A DNA stretch of 8,573 nucleotides from Actinomycetes bacterium (GCA_021826655.1 JAKAZC010000107.1:1-8573); one strand, 5' to 3'; shown: positions 1 to 7,053, numbered from the stretch's first letter. Numbers and translations are program-made. The notes: generated from the letters alone by a model not told the origin.

Positions 1-471
1 GCGATGGTCGTGAGCGCCGGGATGACGGGCCTCGCGGGGCTCCTCGTCGGCCGGTGGGCGTCCGACCGGTTCGGGCGCCGGCCGACGATCGCCCTCGCCA
101 TGGTGGTCATCGCCCTGCTGGGGGTGGTCACCTACAGCGGCTCGACCCCGGCGCTGCTGCTGGGCTACGTCGCCGGGGTGATGGCCAGCTCGATGCTGGC
201 CCCCGCGGCCGGTGCCCTGGCCAACGAGCTCTTCCCGACCGAGGTGCGCGCTTCGGCCGCGGGCTGGTACCTCGCGACGGGGGTCCTCGGCGCCGTGGCG
301 GGCCTGTTGGTGTTCGGCGCGGTGGCCGACGCCGGCGGGGCGGCCAACCACGCCCTGCTCGCCGCGGCGGTCACGTTCCTCCCGGCGGCGCCGGCCGCGG
401 CCCTGCTCTGGTTCCTTCCCGAGACCCGGGGGCGCGAGCTCGAGGAGCTCTGGCCGACAACCTTTACGTGA
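1..471 (+). CDS. MFS transporter, C-terminal fragment (5' end outside window)
   Basis: This is the last ~156 codons of a major-facilitator-superfamily transporter; frame 1 is open from the first base, so the gene begins outside the window. Near the start it shows the loop motif GRWASDRFGRR, the classic MFS 'motif A' (G-x3-D-R-x-G-R-R). It then has four hydrophobic stretches, the conserved ELFPTEVRASAAG segment found in many sugar/metabolite-type MFS proteins, and a C-terminal LPETRGRELEEL, which matches the PETKGR-x-LEE signature of the sugar-porter and related families. It should be an inner-membrane secondary transporter. The substrate cannot be told from this fragment; a sugar, aromatic acid or other small metabolite is possible. 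Its TGA stop (469-471) overlaps the end of the convergent hydrolase gene by 8 nt. The family is secure, the substrate unknown. Confidence 0.9.
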   Translation, partial: AMVVSAGMTGLAGLLVGRWASDRFGRRPTIALAMVVIALLGVVTYSGSTPALLLGYVAGVMASSMLAPAAGALANELFPTEVRASAAGWYLATGVLGAVAGLLVFGAVADAGGAANHALLAAAVTFLPAAPAAALLWFLPETRGRELEELWPTTFT

Positions 472-477
472 ACGTAA
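464..477. repeat. 14-bp palindrome TTACGT-GA-ACGTAA over two convergent stop codons
   Basis: The sequence TTACGTGAACGTAA is a perfect 6-bp inverted repeat around a 2-nt centre. It contains the TAA stop of the minus-strand hydrolase and the TGA stop of the MFS gene. The 2-nt centre is too short for a stable RNA hairpin, so it is not a normal terminator. It is unusually A/T-rich for this window and has the shape of a dimeric repressor site. Its position between two gene ends makes an operator role doubtful. Confidence 0.4.
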
Positions 478-1288
478 GACCTGCCCGGACCGCCAGGTGG
501 TCCGAGCCGCAGGCCGGCATCACCGTGGCGCCGACGCCTGCCACCGGGCCTCGGACGAGGATGTGGTCGATCTGGCTGTGCGGTCGCCAGGACGGCCAGG
601 TCCTCCCCCGGACGATCCGGCGCCAGCCGCCGAAGAAGGCCGACGTCGGCGGGCCCCACAGGTTCATGTCGCCCGCGAGCACGGACGCCTGATCGCCGGG
701 CAGGTCGCGCAGCAGTCGCTGCAAGCGGAGGAATTGGGCCGGCGATCCGTAGGTGAGGTGGCTCATGTGCGTGCCGATCACCGTGAGCGGACGCCCGCCG
801 ACGTCCACCTGCAGGACGATGGCGGCCCGCGTGACCCGGTCCCGGGGTAGGCGTCCGAGCTCGATGACGCGGTGCGAGAGCACGGGAAGCCTGCTGAGGA
901 CGGCGATCCCCCAGCTTCCCGGCTCCGCCTCACCGAAACGGTCCGACCGGACGACCCGCCCGGGCAGCGGCCGCTCGCTGTTGAGGTAGAGCGCGTGGCC
1001 CTCGCCCCGCCAGTCGACGGACCGCATCCAACGGTGGTCCGCGCCCGGGTGGGGGGCGGCCCGCCGACCGCGGGCGAGGGGGTGCTCGAACACGCGGTAC
1101 CCGAGTGACGATCCGATGGCCTGCGCGGTGCTCGGTCCGCCCGCCGGGCTCCACACCTCCTGCAGCACCACGACGTCGGCGTCGAGCGCCCGGACGCCCT
1201 CGACCACGTCCCACGGCCGCCCCCACCCGTCCACGCCGGCATGGACGTTGAAGCTTGCGACGACGACGTCGGCGTGTGTCGGGCTCAT
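464..1288 (-). CDS. Endonuclease/exonuclease/phosphatase family protein
   Basis: A 274-residue protein of the DNase I-like EEP superfamily: metal-dependent phosphodiester or phosphate hydrolases, including AP endonucleases, DNases, sphingomyelinases and inositol phosphatases. All core motifs are visible in order: ASFNVHAG (Asn14), VLQEVW (catalytic Glu44), GTHMSH (His174), LAGDMNLWG (Asp207, Asn209), SQIDHILV (Asp241-His242) and CGSDHLAV (Asp263-His264). There is no obvious signal peptide or membrane anchor, so it is probably cytoplasmic. The substrate cannot be deduced; the family is notoriously diverse. The ATG at 1288 is preferred because the fold begins ~10 residues later. The frame stays open further upstream, but that extension is Arg/Gly/Pro-rich and would run into the Nudix gene. 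The gene is divergent from the Nudix gene and convergent with the MFS gene. Its TAA stop (466-464) lies in a 14-bp palindrome. Confidence 0.9.
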   Translation of the reverse strand: MSPTHADVVVASFNVHAGVDGWGRPWDVVEGVRALDADVVVLQEVWSPAGGPSTAQAIGSSLGYRVFEHPLARGRRAAPHPGADHRWMRSVDWRGEGHALYLNSERPLPGRVVRSDRFGEAEPGSWGIAVLSRLPVLSHRVIELGRLPRDRVTRAAIVLQVDVGGRPLTVIGTHMSHLTYGSPAQFLRLQRLLRDLPGDQASVLAGDMNLWGPPTSAFFGGWRRIVRGRTWPSWRPHSQIDHILVRGPVAGVGATVMPACGSDHLAVRAGLTFT

Positions 1289-1298
1289 GGGTGCCCCG

Positions 1299-1304
1299 AC
1301 GCTA
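1299..1304 (-). promoter_or_regulatory. Possible -10 element for the EEP hydrolase gene
   Basis: On the minus strand the hexamer TAGCGT fits the actinobacterial TANNNT -10 pattern and lies 10 nt before the ATG at 1288. That would give a transcript with only a few untranslated bases. No -35 box is recognisable and the match is short. It lies in the 94-bp divergent gap (1289-1382) with the Nudix gene, so some promoter must be nearby. Confidence 0.3.
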
Positions 1305-1382
1305 GCGGCCCGGCCGCGGCGGCCCGCGCCGCCGACCCGCCGCTGGGCTCGCCCGCCGCCCGGGGTGTGGTAGGGATGCGGC

Positions 1383-2081
1383 ATGCGTGCTCCCCACGAC
1401 GCGGACCGGGACCCGGCAGCGGCGGACCTGCGCCGGCCGGTCGAGGAGCACGCGCCCGGCGGCGCCCGCGAGGTCGCCGCGAGGCTGACGATCCTCCGCG
1501 AGCTCGACCGACTGCACCGGCCGTGCGACGAGCACGCGGATCCGGTCCACGTCACCGGTTCGGCCGTCGTCGTCGGCGCCCGCGGGATGGTGATGCACCT
1601 GCACCGACGGCTCGGGAGGTGGATGCAGCCCGGAGGCCACGTCGACCCGGGCGAGCAGCCCTGGCAGGCGGCGAGACGCGAGAGCGAGGAGGAGACCGGG
1701 CTGCGCGTGGCGCACCCACCGGGGGGCCCGATGCTGGTCCACCTCGACGTGCACGCGGCCGCACAGGGGCACACCCACCTCGACCTCCGCTACCTGCTGC
1801 TGGCCGAGGACGCGGACCCGGCACCGCCTCCCGGCGAGAGCCAGGACGTGCGGTGGTGCACGTGGGAGGAGGCCGAGTCGTTGGCCGACGATGCGCTCAT
1901 CGGGGCCATCGCCACCTGCCGGGCACTGTGGGCGGAGCGCGGGCCCGACTGGCTGGCGGCCGCCCCTGTCCATGGAGCGGGGGCCGGCCCCGACGTCGAT
2001 CGCGGTGGCCCCGACCCCGCCCGGACCGGTGCCGGCGCCGGCAACCCCGACCGCCCGGGCCGTCCCGACCGTGCCCGCTGA
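1383..2081 (+). CDS. Nudix hydrolase
   Basis: A 232-residue Nudix-superfamily pyrophosphohydrolase, which typically cleaves a nucleoside diphosphate linked to another group (X) with Mg2+. A complete Nudix box (G-x5-E-x7-R-E-U-x-E-E-x-G-U) spans residues 85-107, beginning GHVDPGE and ending RESEEETGL, with the catalytic E100/E103/E104 region intact. An HLDVHAAAQGHTHLDLRYLL segment (about 120-140) follows; such Nudix proteins are common in actinobacteria and mostly uncharacterised. Residues 1-55 are a charged, probably helical extension. The last ~35 residues are Gly/Pro/Asp/Arg-rich and probably disordered. AGGG at 1372-1375 lies 7 nt before the ATG and supports this start. The stop overlaps the next gene's proposed GTG by 11 nt, so it heads a three-gene operon. 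Substrate not predictable; nucleotide-pool sanitation or ADP-sugar hydrolysis are both possible. Confidence 0.9.
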   Translation: MRAPHDADRDPAAADLRRPVEEHAPGGAREVAARLTILRELDRLHRPCDEHADPVHVTGSAVVVGARGMVMHLHRRLGRWMQPGGHVDPGEQPWQAARRESEEETGLRVAHPPGGPMLVHLDVHAAAQGHTHLDLRYLLLAEDADPAPPPGESQDVRWCTWEEAESLADDALIGAIATCRALWAERGPDWLAAAPVHGAGAGPDVDRGGPDPARTGAGAGNPDRPGRPDRAR

Positions 2082-2847
2082 CACACCGGAGGTCCCCGGC
2101 GGGGCCGGCGGCCGGCCGCTCGAGACCCTCCTGCGCGTGCAGGAGCTCGACACGGCCCTTTCGCAGCTCTGGCACAGGAAGGCGACGTTGCCCGACCGGA
2201 TCGAGCTCGGCGGCGTCGAGCGGGAGCTGGCCGGGCTGACCGCGCGCGCCGAGGGCCCCCGGGCCGCGAAGGACGCGCTGGTGGCGCGCCTGAGCGATCT
2301 GCAGTCCCAGGATGACGCCCTCGGGGCCCGGCTTGCCGGGCTCGAAGCGCGGCTGTACGAGTCGCGCGGCGCCTCGGCCCGTGACCTGCAGGCGATGGAC
2401 GAGGAGGCGCGCCACCTCCGGCAACGGCGATCGGAGCTGGAGGACGCGGAGATCGAGGCGATGGTGGAGCAGGAGCCGCTCGACGCGGAGCTGGCGGGCA
2501 TCGAGGCGGAGGAGGCCCGCCTGCGCGATGCGGCGAGCAGGCTGCGGGAGTCGGTCGCCGCCGCCGAGACGGTCATCGACGCCGAGGCCGCGACCGTGAA
2601 GGCCGAGCGGGACGCGCTCGCGGCGACCCTGCCGGGCGAGCTGGCCGAGCGGTACGAGGCCTTGCGGGCCCGGCTCGGGGGCACGGGTGCGGCGCCCCTG
2701 GTGGGGAACCGCTGCGAGGGGTGCCACCTCGAATTGCCCGCGGCGGAGGTCGATCGGATCAGGCGGTTGCCGGACGACGTCCTGGTGACCTGCGAGCAGT
2801 GCGGCAGGATCCTGGTCCGGCCGGGCGCGCCGCGGACGCCGGGCTGA
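2071..2847 (+). CDS. Coiled-coil C4-type zinc-ribbon protein (COG1579 / Rv2229c-like)
   Basis: A ~258-residue protein with a long charged coiled coil (about residues 17-200, rich in Leu, Glu, Arg, Ala) followed by a C-terminal zinc ribbon: Cys215-x2-Cys218, 22 residues, then Cys241-x2-Cys244. The sequence around them, NRCEGCHLELP and VTCEQCGRILVR, is typical of the zf-RING_7/COG1579 family, which includes mycobacterial Rv2229c and Helicobacter HP0958. Family members are thought to act as nucleic-acid or protein-binding adaptors; the precise actinobacterial role is unknown. The GTG at 2071 is chosen because the conserved LLRVQELDTALSQL segment begins about 18 residues later and the overlap with the Nudix gene is only 11 nt. 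An ATG at 1972 in the same frame would add a 33-residue Pro/Ala-rich, low-complexity tail and a 110-nt overlap. The start is less certain than the family. Confidence 0.88.
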   Translation: MPADTPEVPGGAGGRPLETLLRVQELDTALSQLWHRKATLPDRIELGGVERELAGLTARAEGPRAAKDALVARLSDLQSQDDALGARLAGLEARLYESRGASARDLQAMDEEARHLRQRRSELEDAEIEAMVEQEPLDAELAGIEAEEARLRDAASRLRESVAAAETVIDAEAATVKAERDALAATLPGELAERYEALRARLGGTGAAPLVGNRCEGCHLELPAAEVDRIRRLPDDVLVTCEQCGRILVRPGAPRTPG

Positions 2848-2870
2848 AGGTTGCGAGGCCCTTCGCCGAC

Positions 2871-3464
2871 GTGCTCGTCCTGATCCGCCACGGCGAGTCC
2901 ACCGCCAACGCCGCCGGCCTGCTCCTCGGACGCTCCGACGTCGAGCTGACCTCCCGCGGCCGGCTGCAGGCGCGAGCGGCGGGCGCCCTGCTCGAGCTCG
3001 TGTGCCGTACGGTCTCGAGCCCGCTTCGGCGAGCGCTCGACACCGCTGCCGAGCTCGACCTCGGGCGCCCCGTGATGGTCGACGAGCGCTGGGTGGAGGT
3101 CGACTACGGCGTGCTCGAGGGCCGACCGGTCGGCGAGGTGCCCGCCGACGTGTGGCACCGGTGGCGAACCGACACCGGGTTCCGGCCCGAGGGGGGCGAG
3201 AGCCTGGCCGAGGTGTCGGCGCGCGTCGGCGAGGCGTGCGCGGAGCTGTTCGCCGAGCCGGGCGAGGGTGCCCGGTCCGAGAGCGGGGACGTGGTGGTGG
3301 TGAGCCACGTCTCGCCGATAAAGGCAGCGGTGGCGTGGGCCCTCGGGGCGCGTGGTCCGGTCGCGGCCCGCATGCACCTGTCCACCGGATCGGTCACCCG
3401 GATCCGGTGGGGCGGCGCCGGGCCGGTGCTCGTGACCTACAACGAGGTCCCGCCACTGGGTTGA
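2871..3464 (+). CDS. Histidine phosphatase family protein (CobC/PGAM-like)
   Basis: A 197-residue member of the phosphoglycerate-mutase-like histidine phosphatases, which act through a phospho-histidine intermediate. The catalytic motif LIRHGES gives His7. Arg54 lies in SSPLRRALDTA, the acid is Glu76 in WVEVDYGVLEG (the W-x-E-x3-G-x2-EG pattern), and the second catalytic His146 is in VVSHVSPIKA. The GTG at 2871 puts RHG at residues 6-8, as normal for the family; no ATG fits better and no strong ribosome-binding site is visible. It follows the zinc-ribbon gene by 23 nt, so it is probably co-transcribed. The SHVSPIK segment resembles the C-terminal phosphatase domain of mycobacterial Rv2228c, which in mycobacteria follows the zinc-ribbon gene and carries an N-terminal RNase HI domain that is absent here. 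Substrate unknown; alpha-ribazole phosphate or another small phosphoester are options. Its 3' end overlaps cydC by 28 nt on the opposite strand. Confidence 0.9.
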   Translation: MLVLIRHGESTANAAGLLLGRSDVELTSRGRLQARAAGALLELVCRTVSSPLRRALDTAAELDLGRPVMVDERWVEVDYGVLEGRPVGEVPADVWHRWRTDTGFRPEGGESLAEVSARVGEACAELFAEPGEGARSESGDVVVVSHVSPIKAAVAWALGARGPVAARMHLSTGSVTRIRWGGAGPVLVTYNEVPPLG

Positions 3465-5164
3465 GGGCGACCCGGAGGCCCCGTCGGAGCGTCGGGCGCG
3501 GGCTCGACGGCGCGGCCCCCCTCGATCGCCAGCCGGGAGCCGAACCCGGAAGCCTCCCGCTCGTGATGGGTGACGAGGAGGACGCTGCGGCCCTCGCTGG
3601 CCACCGTCACGTCGTGCAGCAGGGCGTCGGCCGTCTCTTCGTCGAGCCCGCTCGTGGGCTCGTCGAGCACCAGCACCGGGGCATCGGCGAGGATCGCCCG
3701 GGCGAGGGCGATCCGCTGCCGCTGGCCTCCCGAGACCTGCCCGCCCTGCTCTCCCACCTGCGTCTGCAGGCCGTGGGGCAGGGATCTGATCCAGCTCTCG
3801 AGCTGGGCCAGGCGGAGCGCCCGGGCGATCTCGTCGTCGCTCGCATCGGGACGACACAGCGTCACGTTGTGCCGGATGGTGCCGGAGAAGAGGCGGGCAT
3901 CCTGGTCGACGAGGGCGATCGTGCGCCGGACGTCGGCCTGTGCCAGATGGCGGAGCGGGACCCCCGCCAGCGTGGCCTCGCCGCCCGAGAGCTCCCAGAA
4001 CCTGAGCAGCACGTTGACGATGCTGCTCTTGCCCGCTCCGCTCGGCCCGGTGACGGCCACGTGCTCCCCGGCGTGGAGCGTGAACGACAGCCCGTCGAGC
4101 GCCCAGGGGAGGTCGTCGCGGTAACGGAGGCGCGCGTCGGTCAGGGCGACCTCGGGAACCCCCGCGGGGATCTCCTGCGGGCTCACCGGATCGAGCACGG
4201 GCGGTGTCACCTCCTCGAGCGCGAGCAGGCGTCGCCCGGCGGCCACCAGCGCGCCGACCCGTTGCGCGGCCTGCGTCACCGGAGGCACGGACTCGAACGC
4301 GGCGATGGCGGCCAGGGGGAGCACCGCGAGCATCGTGTCGCTCAGGCGGTGGCCGCGGACCGCGTCGACGGACACCAGCAGGACGCCCACCGCCGCCCCA
4401 CCGGCGCAGAGCGAGATGATCGCCGACGCCCACGCTCCCCGCCGGCCGCGGCGTCGGGCCATCCGCTGAAGCCGATCGTCCGAATCGTCGATCCTGCCGA
4501 GCAACTCCTCGGCCCGCCCGAAGGCCAGGAGCTCGGGCGCCCCCTGCACCAGGTCCACCACGTCGCCCCCGAGCTCGCCCCGCAACGTCGACTCGAGCTC
4601 CTCGGAGGAGCCGTTGGTGAGGGCGAGGGCCGGAGGCACCACGAGGGCGACGGCCAGCGCCGCGCCGAGGATCAGCCCGGCGATCGGGAGCAGGACGGCG
4701 ACGACCACGATCGCCAGGACGGATGCGGCCATCGCCACCACGGCGGGGGTGAAGCCCCTGAGGTAGAGGTCCTGCAAGGTGTCGACGTCCTGCATCGCCC
4801 TGGTCAGCAGGTCGCCGCTGCGCCAGCTGCGGAGCCCCGCGGGCGAGAGCGGCTCGAGGCGGTCGAAGAGCCAGACCCGCCAGTGCGTCAGCGCCCGGAA
4901 GGCGGCGTCGTGGGCGGTGAGGCGCTCGCCGTAGCGCAGCGGGGCCCGGATGAACGCCATCACCTCGACGATCGCCAGCACGCCGGCGATGGCACCCAGG
5001 CCGGGACGGAAGGCGGCACGGCCGACGACGTACCCCGAGCCGGCCAGCAGCCCGATCGTGACCATCGCGGCGGCGGTCCCGAGCAGCCCCGACAGGGCGA
5101 GCCGCCGCCACGGGGGTGCGCTGAGGGCGACCAGGCGTCGCAGGACCGAGAACGAGGAGCTCAT
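3437..5164 (-). CDS. cydC: Thiol reductant ABC exporter subunit CydC
   Basis: A 575-residue half-transporter, with a membrane domain (about residues 1-325, six hydrophobic segments) and a C-terminal ATPase domain. It shows Walker A GPSGAGKSS (373-381), Q-loop Gln421, signature VSGGQRQR (477-484), Walker B VLVLDEP (497-503), D-loop SGLD and H-loop THHE (His533/534). The stretches RLTAHDAAFR, WRVWLFDRLEPLSPAGL, GDLLTRAMQDVDTL and LYLRGFTP are strongly CydC-like. With CydD it forms the CydDC heterodimer in the cytoplasmic membrane. In E. coli CydDC is required for cytochrome bd assembly and has been assigned cysteine/glutathione export; haem binding or transport has also been reported. The ATG at 5164 overlaps the cydD stop in an ATGA quartet, and GGAG (5175-5172) lies 7 nt upstream. 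The last ~25 residues are Pro/Gly-rich and run into the convergent phosphatase gene. Confidence 0.95.
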   Translation of the reverse strand: MSSSFSVLRRLVALSAPPWRRLALSGLLGTAAAMVTIGLLAGSGYVVGRAAFRPGLGAIAGVLAIVEVMAFIRAPLRYGERLTAHDAAFRALTHWRVWLFDRLEPLSPAGLRSWRSGDLLTRAMQDVDTLQDLYLRGFTPAVVAMAASVLAIVVVAVLLPIAGLILGAALAVALVVPPALALTNGSSEELESTLRGELGGDVVDLVQGAPELLAFGRAEELLGRIDDSDDRLQRMARRRGRRGAWASAIISLCAGGAAVGVLLVSVDAVRGHRLSDTMLAVLPLAAIAAFESVPPVTQAAQRVGALVAAGRRLLALEEVTPPVLDPVSPQEIPAGVPEVALTDARLRYRDDLPWALDGLSFTLHAGEHVAVTGPSGAGKSSIVNVLLRFWELSGGEATLAGVPLRHLAQADVRRTIALVDQDARLFSGTIRHNVTLCRPDASDDEIARALRLAQLESWIRSLPHGLQTQVGEQGGQVSGGQRQRIALARAILADAPVLVLDEPTSGLDEETADALLHDVTVASEGRSVLLVTHHEREASGFGSRLAIEGGRAVEPAPDAPTGPPGRPQPSGGTSL

Positions 5165-6966
5165 CGGGGTGCTCCGCCGCTCAGCCCGGTCGGAACGGGC
5201 ACGCCCTGCGCCGGGCGGGGGGAGCCGCCGATCGGGACCACCCGGTCGATCCTCACCAGCTCGGAGCGGTGGGCCGCGGTCACCACGGTCCGGCCCTCGG
5301 CCCAGGTGCCGAGCCCGTTGCGCAGATCGGCGACGGCGGCCGCGTCGAGATGTGCGGCGGGCTCGTCGAGCAGCACCAGTGGTGCGTCCCTGACCACCGC
5401 GCGCGCGATGGCGACACGCTGGCGCTCGCCCGCGCTCAGCGCGAGGCCTCCCTCGCCGACGATCGTCTCGAGCCCCATCGGCAGCCGGTGCACCATCGTC
5501 GCCATTCCGGCCAGCTCGACGGCCCGCTCGATCGACTCGGGCGGGGCGTCGGGACGGCCGAGACGGAGGTTGTCGAGGAGGGTGCCCCGGAACACGTGGG
5601 GTTGCTGGGGGACCCAGGCGGTGCGCCGGCGCCAGCTCTGCAGGTCGATCCGGGCGAGGTCGACGTCACCGACGAGGAGCCGTCCCGCACCGGGGGCGAC
5701 GAACCCGAGGAGGGCGGCCATGAGCGTCGACTTCCCCGATCCCGACGGGCCGGTCAGCACGACGTGCTCGCCCGGGTCGATGTCGAGGTCGATCGGCCCG
5801 AGGGCCGGGGTCGACCGGCCGGGGTAGGAGATCACGACGCCCCGGAGCCGGATCGCGCTCGCCGCGGGATCGGGCGCCGGTCTCACCCGGTTCGCCGCCG
5901 CCGCCGCGCCGCCGGCTCCGGTGGGGGCTCCGGCGCCGCCCTCGCCTGCATCACCCGCCGCAGCGGCGCCGTCCACGGGCTGGTCGAGGACGTTCCAGAT
6001 CCGGGCCGCTGCCGCCTGGCCCTCGGTGCTGGCATGGAACTCCGCGCCGGCCCGGCGGAGGGGGACGAACACCTCGGGGGCGACGAGGAGGACGGCCAGG
6101 GCGGTGCCGAGCCCGAGGGAGCCGTTCAGCAGGCGCAGGCCGAGCAGCATGGCCACGAGCCCGACGCCCAGCCCCGAGATGAGCTCCATGGCGAGGGCGG
6201 AGAGGAATGCCACCCGCAGCGTGCCCATGGTGGTCTGGCGGAGCCCTTCGGTGCTGGCCGCGACCTCACGCCGGCCGAGGGCGGCCCTCCCCGCGGCCCG
6301 GAGCGTCGGGAGCCCCTGGATCAGCTCGAGGTACCGGGCCGAGAGCGAGGAGAGCCGGCGCCACTGTCCGGTCGCCCGCTTGGTCGCCTCGCGGCCGAAC
6401 ACGATCATGGCCACGGGGACCAGGGCCACCATGCCGAGGAGCACCACCCCCGACACCCAGTCCTCCACGCCGACCCAGACGAGGATCCCGATCGGTGCGA
6501 TGCCCGCCAGCATCGCCTGTGGGAGGTAGCGCCCGAAGTAGACGCCCAGCGCCTCCACGCCCCTCGTCGCGGTCAGGGACAGCTCCCCGGCACGCTCGCC
6601 GGCCAGCCAGACGGGACCGAGGTCGAGGGCGTGCCCGAGGAGCTGGCGCCGCAAGGTCCGGGTGACGGCGACCGCGGTGCCCTGGGCGACCCGCTCGGCG
6701 ATCCACAGGCACAGGGCCCGCCCCGCGACGGTGAGGCCGAGCCCGACGAACTGGGGAACGAGGTCCGAGACCGGCGCCCCGTGCAGGAGGGCTCGGTCGA
6801 TCACCGAGGCCAGGAGTGCGGCCTGCACGACGATCAGTGCGGTGCCGGCCACGCCCACTGCGGCCGAGGCCACCAGGCTCCGACGCGCGACCGACGCCCG
6901 TGCCGCCAACCGCCGGTCGATCAGCCCACCCGTCGCCGAGCGGTGGGGGCGTTCGCCCGCGGGCAC
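5161..6966 (-). CDS. cydD: Thiol reductant ABC exporter subunit CydD
   Basis: A 601-residue half-transporter, the first gene of the cydDC pair. The membrane domain (about 28-315) contains VYFGRYLPQAMLAGIAPI, very like the CydD YxARYLPQ region. The ATPase domain has Walker A GPSGSGKST (406-414), Q-loop Gln454, signature LSAGERQR (510-517), Walker B VLLDEP (531-536), D-loop HLD and H-loop His566. The signature is LSAGE rather than canonical LSGGQ. An Ala/Gly/Pro-rich linker (about 332-370) joins the two domains, longer than usual. The start is a GTG: an in-frame TGA lies 14 codons upstream with no ATG between, and the predicted N-terminus (GLIDRRLAARA) fits the family. No good Shine-Dalgarno site precedes it; a 24-codon leader ORF ends 5 nt upstream and may couple translation. 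No cydAB genes are in the window. Confidence 0.94.
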   Translation of the reverse strand: MPAGERPHRSATGGLIDRRLAARASVARRSLVASAAVGVAGTALIVVQAALLASVIDRALLHGAPVSDLVPQFVGLGLTVAGRALCLWIAERVAQGTAVAVTRTLRRQLLGHALDLGPVWLAGERAGELSLTATRGVEALGVYFGRYLPQAMLAGIAPIGILVWVGVEDWVSGVVLLGMVALVPVAMIVFGREATKRATGQWRRLSSLSARYLELIQGLPTLRAAGRAALGRREVAASTEGLRQTTMGTLRVAFLSALAMELISGLGVGLVAMLLGLRLLNGSLGLGTALAVLLVAPEVFVPLRRAGAEFHASTEGQAAAARIWNVLDQPVDGAAAAGDAGEGGAGAPTGAGGAAAAANRVRPAPDPAASAIRLRGVVISYPGRSTPALGPIDLDIDPGEHVVLTGPSGSGKSTLMAALLGFVAPGAGRLLVGDVDLARIDLQSWRRRTAWVPQQPHVFRGTLLDNLRLGRPDAPPESIERAVELAGMATMVHRLPMGLETIVGEGGLALSAGERQRVAIARAVVRDAPLVLLDEPAAHLDAAAVADLRNGLGTWAEGRTVVTAAHRSELVRIDRVVPIGGSPRPAQGVPVPTGLSGGAPR

Positions 6967-6971
6967 CGGGC

Positions 6972-7046
6972 TCAGGGGTTCGCTCCGGGATCTCCGTGCC
7001 GCTCACGGGGGCCCCGCACGGCACCGGTGATCAGGGTCGTCGGCAT
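6972..7046 (-). CDS. Putative 24-aa leaderless leader peptide upstream of cydD
   Basis: On the minus strand an ATG at 7046 opens a 24-codon ORF (begins MPTTLITGAVRG, ends GDPGANP) with its TGA at 6974-6972, five nucleotides before the cydD GTG and in a different frame. The ATG is 7 nt after a TANNNT -10 hexamer, the spacing expected if transcription begins at the ATG itself. No Shine-Dalgarno is visible for either this ORF or cydD, so ribosomes finishing the leader could reinitiate at cydD. No known peptide family is recognised, and no attenuation-type codon run (for example Cys or His) is present. Chance is possible because short ORFs are frequent in G+C-rich DNA. Confidence 0.35.
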   Translation of the reverse strand: MPTTLITGAVRGPRERHGDPGANP

Positions 7047-7053
7047 CGGGTCA

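Noticed and set aside
464..477. The TTACGT palindrome as a bidirectional terminator
   Set aside because: A 6-bp A/T-rich stem with a 2-nt loop is not a stable hairpin and no T-tract follows.
1289..1774. Upstream extension of the EEP hydrolase to an earlier start
   Set aside because: It would overlap the Nudix catalytic region in antisense, and the added sequence is low-complexity. The fold starts at ASFNVH shortly after the ATG at 1288.
1972..2070. ATG at 1972 as start of the zinc-ribbon protein
   Set aside because: It adds only a Pro/Ala-rich stretch and a 110-nt overlap with the Nudix gene. The GTG at 2071 gives a short overlap and a family-typical N-terminus, but the point is not settled.
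1302..5111. A 1269-codon minus-strand open frame across the Nudix, zinc-ribbon, phosphatase and cydC genes
   Set aside because: It is antisense or out of frame to genes with clear catalytic motifs, and its translation is Arg/Pro/Gly/Ser-rich with no domain. Long spurious frames are normal in DNA of this G+C content.
3002..5827. A 941-codon plus-strand open frame over cydDC
   Set aside because: It is a shadow of the cydC and cydD coding strand; the composition is Arg/Gly/His/Glu-rich and no family motif is seen.
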